Source: Amylibacter sp. SFDW26 (GTDB lineage: Bacteria > Pseudomonadota > Alphaproteobacteria > Rhodobacterales > Rhodobacteraceae). Taken from it: a stretch of 64,000 bases of DNA. The stretch lies in assembly GCF_009184395.1 (NCBI RefSeq), contig NZ_WEIC01000003.1, positions 350,825-414,824 on the forward strand. Direction: 5' to 3'. The notes under the pieces are model-generated. The model was not told where the DNA came from, made no database searches, and was given only the letters and a program-made list of their open reading frames with translations. The translations under genes and the position numbers were made by a program. Shown here in pieces: positions 25,114 through 32,641 of the stretch (its first letter is position 1; every line of letters starts with the position of its first letter).

Positions 25114-25296
25114 CGGTTATCTCCGATATCTGCCTGTTACTGCCTCATCCGCTTTGCGCGGTATTCATTGAGGAAAAGGTAGCATGACATTTATTTTCAG
25201 AAAATAACTATTTTACAGAAACTTAGTTTATGTTCTTATCGCAACAAAACTGGCGTATTTTTGCTCAAAGCCTTTAGCGACCACTACACCTAGTAG

Positions 25297-25311
25297 TTAA
25301 CCTTTCATTAA
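25297..25311. promoter_or_regulatory. TTAACC-N5-TTAACC: probable CtrA binding site
   Basis: TTAA 25297-25300 and 25308-25311 with a 7-bp gap; both halves are TTAACC, matching the Caulobacter CtrA full site. It lies 120 bp ahead of clpS and 184 bp ahead of the SPOR carboxypeptidase, both of which act in cell-cycle processes. The match is to the consensus known from Caulobacter; no CtrA gene is in the window. Confidence 0.55.
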
Positions 25312-25340
25312 CCACTAGACCTCTGCCTCAAAAATGCCCC

Positions 25341-25370
25341 AATTGAACTCAATTGAACTCAATTGGACTT
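25341..25370. repeat. Three tandem 10-bp repeats upstream of clpS
   Basis: AATTGAACTC, AATTGAACTC and AATTGGACTT follow each other; the 10-bp period is one helical turn, suitable for side-by-side protein binding. A six-T run follows. Confidence 0.7.
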
Positions 25371-25430
25371 TTTTATTCCTTACAGCGGCGGTATACACTG
25401 TCTTAAATTACACACTGAAACGTACAGCTT

Positions 25431-25766
25431 ATGACAAAACCTATTACATTATCCAACGATGACGATTTTGATAACGACACAGCCGTCGTTACAAAAACCA
25501 AACCAAAAACGGCGAAACCGCCGATGTATAAAGTATTGTTATTAAACGATGACTATACACCGATGGAATTCGTTGTGCATGTGTTGGAGCGATTTTTTGC
25601 GATCAGTCATCAATCTTCGATCGAGATCATGATGACCGTACATAAAAAGGGTGCTGCTGTTGTTGGTGTATTTTCCCATGATATAGCGGAAACCAAAGTG
25701 ACCCAAGTGATGGACTTGGCACGTAAACATGAACATCCACTGCAATGCACGATGGAAAAGGAATAG
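25431..25766 (+). CDS. clpS: ATP-dependent Clp protease adaptor ClpS
   Basis: A 111-residue adaptor that delivers N-degron proteins to ClpAP. After a ~28-residue flexible start come [25 protein letters not shown] with the conserved NDDxTPMEFVV N-end-rule pocket, [23 protein letters not shown] and [10 protein letters not shown]. The RsmC-like gene begins 20 bp later. The upstream region holds the CtrA-type box. Confidence 0.97.
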   Translation: MTKPITLSNDDDFDNDTAVVTKTKPKTAKPPMYKVLLLNDDYTPMEFVVHVLERFFAISHQSSIEIMMTVHKKGAAVVGVFSHDIAETKVTQVMDLARKHEHPLQCTMEKE

Positions 25767-25785
25767 GCGTTCACGCCCTACACAT

Positions 25786-26787
25786 ATGGCTCAATCTTCC
25801 CGTCTTTCTAAACTGTTTGATACTTTAACAAACGAACTGCCTGAGGGTGGTCCGATCCTGATTATGCGTGCAACAAATGATCCAGCCTATCGTCGATTTG
25901 ACACAAAAGATGTACAAGCGGTGCAAAGTTTCAAACCAAGCTTTGACGCTTTAGAGAGTGTTGGATTACGCCCCACGCAAGACATGCCTGCATCAGCCAA
26001 AGCTGCGGTTGTAGAATTAACCCGATCCAAGCCAGAGAACCTTGCAAATGTTGCTAAGGCTTACGAAGTTCTAGACGTTGGTGGAACTTTGTTCATCAAT
26101 GGCGCCAAGACGGATGGTATTGATAGCATCTTGAAGAATGTGAAATCTAAGATGGATGTCGAGGGGAGTTATTCAAAGTCCCATGGTAAAACCATATGGG
26201 TGAACAAAGCAGCAGTTGATAATCCGTTTAAAGAGTGGGCCGCGCTGACGGATATGTCCCAAAACAAAGATGGGTTTTGGACGGTTCCAGGTATTTTTAG
26301 TGCTGACGCTATTGATCCAGCCAGTGCATTACTGTGTGACAGCATTACAGTACCACTAAAAGGCAAAGGTGCCGACTTGGGTGCAGGTTGGGGCTATCTG
26401 AGCCAAAATGCATTACTAGCCTATCCAGAGATCACATCGTTGGATTTGTTTGAGGCTGAAAAAAACAGTCTTGTGTGTGCGCAGAAAAATATCCGCGATG
26501 AACGCGCGCGGTTTCATTGGACAGATGTACAATCCATGCCCGAAAAGGGTGCATATGATTTCATTATCATGAACCCACCATTCCATGTGTCACGCAAAGC
26601 GGATGTGTCTTTGGGACGTGATTTTATTGCAAAGGCATCTAAGCTATTGGCACCCAAAGGGCGCCTGTGGATGGTGGCGAATAAGCAATTGGCCTATGAA
26701 GCAGTACTTGATGCCAACTTTAACACTTGGTCATACGAAGAGCAGACACCTATCTTTAAGGTGATCCATGCGCGTCGCCCTAAGTAA
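25786..26787 (+). CDS. RsmC-like class I rRNA methyltransferase
   Basis: A 333-residue protein with two halves. The N-terminal half is a degenerate methylase domain (AQSSRLSKLFDTLTNELPEGGPIL...) typical of RsmC/RlmG. The C-terminal half has the SAM-binding GADLGAGWGYLSQ and the N-P-P-F catalytic motif (IIMNPPFH), consistent with m2G1207 of 16S rRNA or a related guanine. ATG 25786 starts 20 bp after clpS; the in-frame ATG 25729 lies inside clpS. Confidence 0.85.
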   Translation: MAQSSRLSKLFDTLTNELPEGGPILIMRATNDPAYRRFDTKDVQAVQSFKPSFDALESVGLRPTQDMPASAKAAVVELTRSKPENLANVAKAYEVLDVGGTLFINGAKTDGIDSILKNVKSKMDVEGSYSKSHGKTIWVNKAAVDNPFKEWAALTDMSQNKDGFWTVPGIFSADAIDPASALLCDSITVPLKGKGADLGAGWGYLSQNALLAYPEITSLDLFEAEKNSLVCAQKNIRDERARFHWTDVQSMPEKGAYDFIIMNPPFHVSRKADVSLGRDFIAKASKLLAPKGRLWMVANKQLAYEAVLDANFNTWSYEEQTPIFKVIHARRPK

Positions 26788-26850
26788 CGATTGGCACGCG
26801 GACATCCTTTCCACTAGTCTACCCTAACAGAATCACAGAACGGACCACGT

Positions 26851-27657
26851 ATGTCTTTTTCGATTGAAGGTAAAACAGCCATAGTCACAGGTGCTGCAAA
26901 TGGCATTGGGCTTGCAATTGCACGTCATTTCATCGACCAAGGTGCCAATGTCATGTTCGCCGATATGGACGAAGACAAGCTGATCATGGAATGCGATTCC
27001 TTGGATTGTCCTCAGGCACGATATTTCAATGGTGATCTGCGTAAGAAACTTACAATTGCAAACTTACAATCTGCAACGATCGACGCTTTTGATCGTATCG
27101 ACATACTAGTGAATGCCAGCCGTCAGGTTTTGCCATCTAATCCGTTAGAGCCAAAAGCAGACAGTTTTGAAGCGTTGTTTCAACAAAACGTTTTGGCGAA
27201 CCTGCGATTAACGCAATCTGTCGCCAAGATCATGATCCAACAAGCAGAAGGCAGTGATGAGATCAGCAATGACTGTATAGGTTCGGTGGTTAATCTAAGC
27301 TCTATTGCATCAGATCGCGCCCACCCTGACCTACTAGCCTATTCTGTAAGCTGTGCCGCGTTGAACCAAATGACGCGGTCCTTGGCTGTCAGCCTTGCCC
27401 CTGACCGCATTCGCGTGAATGCAATCGCCATTGGATCTGTGATGTCAGCCAATTTGCAAAGTTATCTGAAAGATGACGATGAGCTGCGAGATCAAATGGC
27501 AGAGGTTACGCCACTGGGGCGCATTGCAGAAGCACAGGAAGTTACCGAAGTGACGCAATTCTTAGCTGCAAACAGTGCAAGTTTTGTAACGGGCCAAATC
27601 CTAACTGTTGATGGTGGGCGTACACTTATTGATCCTATGGATACTGCCGTTCATTAA
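26851..27657 (+). CDS. SDR-family protein with catalytic lysine replaced by Cys
   Basis: A 268-residue classical-type short-chain dehydrogenase: TGAANGIGLAIARHF (nucleotide loop), the NAS variant of NAG (VNASRQVLPSN), LSSIASDRAHPDLLAYS with the catalytic serine region and Y164. The usual YxxxK lysine position is C168 (YSVSC), seen directly in the codon TGT at 27352. The C-terminus FVTGQILTVDGGRTL binds the cofactor end. Without lysine, ordinary SDR catalysis is unlikely, so it may be regulatory or use another mechanism. It is an independent gene 63 bp after the methylase. Confidence 0.85.
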   Translation: MSFSIEGKTAIVTGAANGIGLAIARHFIDQGANVMFADMDEDKLIMECDSLDCPQARYFNGDLRKKLTIANLQSATIDAFDRIDILVNASRQVLPSNPLEPKADSFEALFQQNVLANLRLTQSVAKIMIQQAEGSDEISNDCIGSVVNLSSIASDRAHPDLLAYSVSCAALNQMTRSLAVSLAPDRIRVNAIAIGSVMSANLQSYLKDDDELRDQMAEVTPLGRIAEAQEVTEVTQFLAANSASFVTGQILTVDGGRTLIDPMDTAVH

Positions 27658-28013
27658 AAGGGAGAGCTGTGCTCTTACTTGAGTGGAGGAGTAAGAACAC
27701 AGCTCGGGTGAATGACAAGACACATACACTGTTAAATATGTGTAATACTGGCACCCCCACAGCACATCGCTTATTATTACTCATTACAAACTCAGGAAGA
27801 ATCCTGTGACACTTTAAAAGCTTGAAACAAATAAATATAACTTAGTCGAGAACACGATATATTCATTGCTTCTTACATTACACACAGCAAAAATTGCTGC
27901 TTGAATAAATGCGCTGTGATTAATGATAAGCACATAATCCGGGGCATTAAGTATCGGAATGTCACGAAATATTCAAAAACATCACGAAATTGTAACCAAT
28001 AAAATTGGGGCAC
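27658..28013 (-). other. 356-bp gap between SDR and LytTR genes with one strong hairpin
   Basis: No coding frame is convincing on either strand. It holds the hairpin at 27664-27705. The rest is AT-rich and featureless apart from short runs, and would be the long 3' untranslated region of the minus-strand LytTR gene if transcription ends at the hairpin. Confidence 0.55.
27664..27705 (-). terminator. 16-bp hairpin with CCUCC loop (terminator or sRNA end)
   Basis: GAGCTGTGCTCTTACT (27664-27679) pairs with AGTAAGAACACAGCTC (27690-27705), one mismatch in 16 bp, with a 10-nt loop. On the minus strand the loop reads CCTCCACTCA and the stem is followed by TCCCTTTT, the better terminator side. The plus strand lacks a T-run. 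Confidence 0.6.
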
Positions 28014-28898
28014 TCATCTGCGTTTTGTAAGGAAATTATTCCAACGGTCCTCTAGTATAACCACACTTTTAGCACTGACTGGAGCTGTTGTGTTACTCGT
28101 TAGTTCTACTAAGAATTTCCTGCCTTTTTTCCGAATACTTTTGATCGCACGAAAACTCACCCAATGTGAGCGATGAACTTTCATACCATAATTAGAATCG
28201 ACTAATGCGATAACTTTTGAAAAGGGTTGCCTGATAAACTTTTCCTTATCATCCGTTATCACCCGTACATAATGACCTTCGGCTTTTATATGAATGATAC
28301 TTTTAGCAAAACTTTTAAGCCGCTTATATGACGCATTCGTAGAATACATAATTGATGCAGGGTTAAGCCACCTACCGTATGTGATGAGAACACATAGAAA
28401 TATGAATGCTAAAACTACCGTGGCTATTGCGGCTTGGATATAAGCAAGAAAAGGGTATTCGATGTTGAAAATTTTTATTAAGCACTCATCAACTACGTAT
28501 ATAAAATAGAATGTCGTTGGGAAAGCGATTGCTGAAGAGATTGTAAAGTTTCGCGTAATTTTTGGATAGAATGATCCTGCAAAGATAACGCATAAGAGAC
28601 CAATCAAAATTGCCGCTAAAAATGAAATATGAAAGTAAATCAGAAGTGACAATATATCTAATTCTACCATTACAGAAATTGTCACGACGGCACTTAATTT
28701 CAAAAACCAAGCGACCAACAAAATGCTAAGCGTAATATATGAATATCCGATATAAAACGCTCTATAATAGGACGCCCAAAATACGTCTTTGAAAGCACAT
28801 GATGGCGTTAATCTATGATGTATGCGTATGATTTTGTCTTTTCGAACATCAGCCAAATTACGCGATTTTACCAACATCCTTTGCAGCACTGGATGCAC
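28014..28898 (-). CDS. Membrane-bound LytTR DNA-binding regulator
   Basis: A 294-residue protein with an N-terminal block of about four to five hydrophobic helices (residues 40-180) and a C-terminal LytTR domain (about 195-290): SIIHIKAEGHYVRVITDDKEKFIRQPFSKVIALV and VHRSHWVSFRAIKSIRK, typical of LytTR. It has no REC or kinase domain, so the membrane part may itself be the sensor. It is unpaired: no cognate kinase gene is in the window. Its targets are unknown. The long 3' region ends in a hairpin. Confidence 0.86.
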   Translation of the reverse strand: MHPVLQRMLVKSRNLADVRKDKIIRIHHRLTPSCAFKDVFWASYYRAFYIGYSYITLSILLVAWFLKLSAVVTISVMVELDILSLLIYFHISFLAAILIGLLCVIFAGSFYPKITRNFTISSAIAFPTTFYFIYVVDECLIKIFNIEYPFLAYIQAAIATVVLAFIFLCVLITYGRWLNPASIMYSTNASYKRLKSFAKSIIHIKAEGHYVRVITDDKEKFIRQPFSKVIALVDSNYGMKVHRSHWVSFRAIKSIRKKGRKFLVELTSNTTAPVSAKSVVILEDRWNNFLTKRR

Positions 28899-28989
28899 CC
28901 TTTACTAAACTGGCAATCATTAATAATTTCACTGCGCATATAGTTTTCGCAAACCAAAAACCATACGTGTGATTGCCCATATAAATGCA

Positions 28990-29017
28990 AAAAGCCCCTG
29001 CAAACGCAGAGGCTTTT
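28990..29017 (-). terminator. Terminator after trcR
   Basis: AAAAGCC-C-CTGC and GCAG-A-GGCTTTT form a two-part stem around an AAAC loop, with T-run on the minus strand (GGGGCTTTTTGC). It lies 21 bp beyond the trcR stop. It is nearly symmetrical, so it can act on both strands. Confidence 0.8.
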
Positions 29018-29038
29018 AAAGTTCAAATATAGCTTAGC

Positions 29039-29773
29039 TTACTCAGCTTCACCGCCGTCTTTTGGCAGATTAAACAGGCTATCCGCATCAATCTCTGGCT
29101 CTTCATCTTTTTTGACGTCATCAGTCAAAGTGAAGTTCTCAAAACCACTGACTGAGCTTGGCATTTGTGGCTCGTCAGACATCTGCAGTGATTGTTCTGT
29201 AGATACAAGCTTCATGCGCTCTTCTTCTGACATCACAGTACCGTCTTTCGCAGCTTTTTTCGCAGCTTTTTGAACAGCCGCATCCAATTCGATTTGCTTA
29301 CACAAACCTAATGCAACAGGATCAATCGGTTGGATATTTGCAATGTTCCAGTGTGTGCGTTCGCGCAACGCCTGAATTGTTGGCTTGGTTGTGCCAACCA
29401 ACTTAGACACTTGGCCGTCTGTCAATTCTGGGTGGAATTTCACCAACCACAAGATACCTGATGGGCGGTCTTGGCGTTTTGACAATGGCGTGTAGCGTGG
29501 ACCACGGCGTTTTTGTTCACCTTCAGCAGCAGCGTTATACTTCAACTCTAACTTATGGATTGGCTTTTCTTCGCCTGCTTTGATTTCTTCGGCAGTCAAT
29601 TGGTTGTTTGCAATCGGGTCAAAACCCTTGATGCCTTGTGCCACTTCACCGTCAGCGATGCCGTTCACTTCTAGTTCGTGCAAACCACAGAAATCTGCGA
29701 TCTGTTTAAACGTTAAAGTCGTGTTATCAACCAACCAAACAGCGGTTGCTTTTGCCATAATAGGTAGAGCCAT
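29039..29773 (-). CDS. trcR: Cell-cycle transcriptional regulator TrcR (DUF1013)
   Basis: A 244-residue alphaproteobacterial protein. MALPIMAKATAVWLVDNTTLTFKQIADFCGLHELEVNGIADGEVAQGI opens with an HTH-like segment, and LVKFHPELTDGQVSKLVGTTKPTIQALRERTHWNIANIQPIDPVALGLC is the second conserved block. TrcR in Caulobacter regulates genes through binding to RNA polymerase-associated promoters. ATG 29773 is preferred to the frame opening at 29854. The C-terminal 60 residues are acidic. It is divergent from the RNase T2 gene. Confidence 0.88.
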   Translation of the reverse strand: MALPIMAKATAVWLVDNTTLTFKQIADFCGLHELEVNGIADGEVAQGIKGFDPIANNQLTAEEIKAGEEKPIHKLELKYNAAAEGEQKRRGPRYTPLSKRQDRPSGILWLVKFHPELTDGQVSKLVGTTKPTIQALRERTHWNIANIQPIDPVALGLCKQIELDAAVQKAAKKAAKDGTVMSEEERMKLVSTEQSLQMSDEPQMPSSVSGFENFTLTDDVKKDEEPEIDADSLFNLPKDGGEAE

Positions 29774-29906
29774 ATCAGCGTTCCTTATCCATACATCTCT
29801 CCCGTACCGAGAATCGGGTACCAGCCGCTTTGGCCAGTGAATTTTCCGTTTCAAGAGGGGAATTCTCCGTCTATATAGGGGGAAACGACCAAAAGGGAAA
29901 GTCCTA

Positions 29907-30542
29907 ATGTTTCGCAGCCTTATCGCTCTCTTTCTGTTATCTTTCCCGGCATATGCAGAAGGCGAACGACCAGGCGATTTTGATTATTATGTTGTGTCAT
30001 TGTCATGGACACCTACATGGTGCACGTTGACGGGCGATGCTCGTAAGTCCCCGCAATGTGACACAGGCAAAGGGCATGGGTTCACTCTGCATGGATTGTG
30101 GCCACAATATACTGATGGCGGCTGGCCCAGTTATTGCCGCACTGCAAAGCGCAACCCGTCGCGTGCTATGACGAACGATATGGCAGATATCATGGGCACC
30201 AGCGGGTTAGCCTGGCACCAATGGAAAAAGCATGGGCGGTGTACGGGGTTATCAGCACGGGATTACTACGCACTGTCACGCGAAGCTTACAACAAAATCA
30301 ATCGCCCTGCTGTTTTGCGCAAACTGAAGAAAGACATTCAATTGCCAGCTTCGGTGATTGAGGATGCTTTCATGGAGACCAATCCAAAGTTGTTACAAAA
30401 TCAAGTAACGATCACTTGTAAAGCACGCCAAATTCAAGAGGTGCGGATTTGTATGACAAAGGATTTGCAGCTGACCAAATGCGGGCGCGATGTGATTAAA
30501 GATTGTTCGTTGCGAGATGCCGGATTGGCGAAGATACGTTAG
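29907..30542 (+). CDS. Secreted ribonuclease T2
   Basis: A 211-residue protein with a signal peptide (MFRSLIALFLLSFPAYA). Active-site blocks CAS I HGLWPQY (62-68) and CAS II WHQWKKHGRC (103-112) are intact, so H62, H104 and H109 are in place. Several cysteines should form disulphides in the periplasm. It cleaves RNA through a 2',3'-cyclic phosphate. It is convergent with qor, overlapping by 4 bp. SD GGGAAAG at 29896. Confidence 0.93.
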   Translation: MFRSLIALFLLSFPAYAEGERPGDFDYYVVSLSWTPTWCTLTGDARKSPQCDTGKGHGFTLHGLWPQYTDGGWPSYCRTAKRNPSRAMTNDMADIMGTSGLAWHQWKKHGRCTGLSARDYYALSREAYNKINRPAVLRKLKKDIQLPASVIEDAFMETNPKLLQNQVTITCKARQIQEVRICMTKDLQLTKCGRDVIKDCSLRDAGLAKIR

Positions 30543-31510
30543 GCTTGGGCTTTCAACACAATCTTACCAATGTGTTCGCCCGCTTCCATACGTGTGTGAG
30601 CGGCAGAAGCATCGCTTAGGTCAAAGGTTTGATCCATCACTGGAGCCAGCCTTCCAGCCGCGATTAATGGCCATACTTTGGTGCGAAGACCTTTGGTGAT
30701 ACGGGCCTTTGTTAAATCGGTTTGTGGGCGTAGGAATGATCCAGTTAGAACCAGTTCTTTTGCCATAACCAAAGCCAGATTAACCTCAGCCTTGATACCT
30801 TGTAAAAACGCTATGTTTACAAGGCGACCGCCCTGCCCTAAGACCTTTAGGTTACGTCCTGTGTAATCACCACCGACCATATCCAAGACAACATCGATTT
30901 TCTGGCCTTTCAGCGCTTCTACGAAATCTTCATCACGGTAATTGACTGCTATATCAGCGCCTATTTCCAAACACTTAGCGCATTTATCATCCGAACCTGC
31001 TGTCACAATCGCCCGTGCACCAAAAGCATTAGCAAGCATTATCGCTGTCGTGCCAATACCACTGGTGCCCCCATGGATTAGAACTGTTTCACCAGCTTTT
31101 AGTTTCGCCTTGATAAACAGATTGAACCACACAGTGAAAAACGTTTCAGGTAGTGCGGCTGCGGATGCCACATCAATACCTTCTGGGATGGGCAAAACAT
31201 GTGCTGCATTTGTAAGTGAGTATTCCGCGTACCCGCCACCTGGAAGCAATGCGCAGACCTCATCACCAACAGTCCATTGTGATACGCCCTCGCCCACCGC
31301 AGTGATGACGCCAGCGCTTTCTAGGCCCGGTAAATCAGATGCACCTTTTGGTGGGGTGTATAGCCCTGCGCGTTGCAGGCAATCTGGTCGGTTCACCCCT
31401 GCGTAATGGTTTTGAATTACCACTTGTCCGTAAGCAGGGATAGGAACATCACGTGCTCCAAGTGTTAAAACCTCTGGCCCGCCGTGACTTGGTAATTCAA
31501 TGACACGCAT
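30539..31510 (-). CDS. NADPH:quinone oxidoreductase (zinc-free MDR family)
   Basis: A 323-residue medium-chain reductase. GVNRPDCLQRAGLYTPPKGASDLPGLESAG-type N-terminus lacks the zinc ligands, and the NADPH loop is HGGTSGIGTTAIMLANAFGARAIV (about 145-168). Likely reduces quinones or enones. Gene name qor not assigned because several paralogs share this pattern. It overlaps RNase T2 at the 3' end by 4 bp and lies 2 bp after the aminotransferase stop in the same direction, hence probably cotranscribed. Confidence 0.9.
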   Translation of the reverse strand: MRVIELPSHGGPEVLTLGARDVPIPAYGQVVIQNHYAGVNRPDCLQRAGLYTPPKGASDLPGLESAGVITAVGEGVSQWTVGDEVCALLPGGGYAEYSLTNAAHVLPIPEGIDVASAAALPETFFTVWFNLFIKAKLKAGETVLIHGGTSGIGTTAIMLANAFGARAIVTAGSDDKCAKCLEIGADIAVNYRDEDFVEALKGQKIDVVLDMVGGDYTGRNLKVLGQGGRLVNIAFLQGIKAEVNLALVMAKELVLTGSFLRPQTDLTKARITKGLRTKVWPLIAAGRLAPVMDQTFDLSDASAAHTRMEAGEHIGKIVLKAQA

Positions 31511-31512
31511 GA

Positions 31513-32391
31513 TTAAGCCACGTCTTTTTGGCTAAACCGTGAATGTGAATAGTCCCAATAGATTTCACGCGCGCGCATTGCGATAGGGCATTTTGGCATC
31601 ATACGGTCTTCGTATTTAGCAACAGGCATCACTTTGGCGATATTACCTGTGCAAAAAATTTCATCCGCAGTTTCAAAATCACTCAGTGTCATTGTTGCTT
31701 CGGTGACTTTGATACCATCCGCTTGCAGTAACTTAATCGTTCTTTGGCGGTTTAGGCCGTTCAGGAATGTCCCATTTGGCACGGGCGTAAAGACTTCACC
31801 ATCTTTTACCGTAAAGACGTTTGTTGATGCTGTTTCTGCCACGTTACCATCAATATCCAGAGACAGCGCATTATTAAAACCGCGCTTGCGTGCATCCGCC
31901 ATGATGCGCCCGTTATTCGCATAAAGTGAACCTGCTTTAGCCTCGGTCATCGCCATATCTTGGCGCGGGCGGCAAAATGGTGATGTTGTTAGTGAAAACG
32001 TCCCTATGGTTGGCATTGGCAATTCTTCGATGCACAACGCAAAACCTGTGCTTTCCGGTTCAACGTCAATGATGCCAGGCGTGCCCTGTTTGGACCACAT
32101 CATCGGGCGGATATAAAGTTCGGCATCAGCGTTAAACTTTTTACACCCTTCTTCGGACAAGCCAAAGATCTTATCGACATCAACGGGGGAGATCATACCC
32201 ATAACTTCAGCCGAATGAATGATACGCTCACAGTTCAAAATCAAGTCAGGGCGAACACCTTCGAACTGGCGCGCACCATCAAAAACTTGGCTACCAAGCC
32301 ATGCGACATGATCTGCAGCACCAATGATAGGTGCGTTTCCTTCGTGCCATTCACCTTCGTAATATGTGACTATTTTTCCGCCTAAAGCCAT
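31513..32391 (-). CDS. ilvE: Branched-chain-amino-acid aminotransferase
   Basis: A 292-residue fold-type IV PLP enzyme making or degrading Val, Leu and Ile. The PLP-lysine segment MAMTEAKAGSLYANNGRIM (about 143-161), SLDIDGNVAETASTNVF and NGTFLNGLNRQRTIKLL match BCAT, and RRNDERF-type N-terminus is replaced by WHEGNAPIIGAADHV. A D-amino acid transaminase is an alternative within the fold. The qor-like gene follows by 2 bp. Confidence 0.85.
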   Translation of the reverse strand: MALGGKIVTYYEGEWHEGNAPIIGAADHVAWLGSQVFDGARQFEGVRPDLILNCERIIHSAEVMGMISPVDVDKIFGLSEEGCKKFNADAELYIRPMMWSKQGTPGIIDVEPESTGFALCIEELPMPTIGTFSLTTSPFCRPRQDMAMTEAKAGSLYANNGRIMADARKRGFNNALSLDIDGNVAETASTNVFTVKDGEVFTPVPNGTFLNGLNRQRTIKLLQADGIKVTEATMTLSDFETADEIFCTGNIAKVMPVAKYEDRMMPKCPIAMRAREIYWDYSHSRFSQKDVA

Positions 32392-32641
32392 GCAAAACCC
32401 TCCAAATACCTTACATGGCTAACGCGGATTTAGGCACCACTCAAGGCTGAATATAAGCTCTATAGAAAATAGAAAGATTGTTGCGCCACCATATTATAGA
32501 ATAATGTAAAATTATGAAATCCCTGCATTATTAAGCAACTTATAATATATTGGTTTTGTCACAAAATCTTTTCTAAAACTTCAAACGATTGTTACAGCCT
32601 CTGGATACTGAGCGATAGCTTTAACTTTGAGGACATTCCAA

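Larger units (their letters stand above)
25114..25430. other. 317-bp divergent promoter region, dacA-like/clpS
   Basis: No coding frame seen. It contains an inverted repeat CTAGTAGTTAA (25290-25300)/TTAACCACTAG (25308-25318) which includes a TTAA-N7-TTAA site, a tandem 10-bp repeat at 25341-25370 and promoter-like AT-rich DNA (GTATACACT near 25391) just ahead of clpS. Confidence 0.6.
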
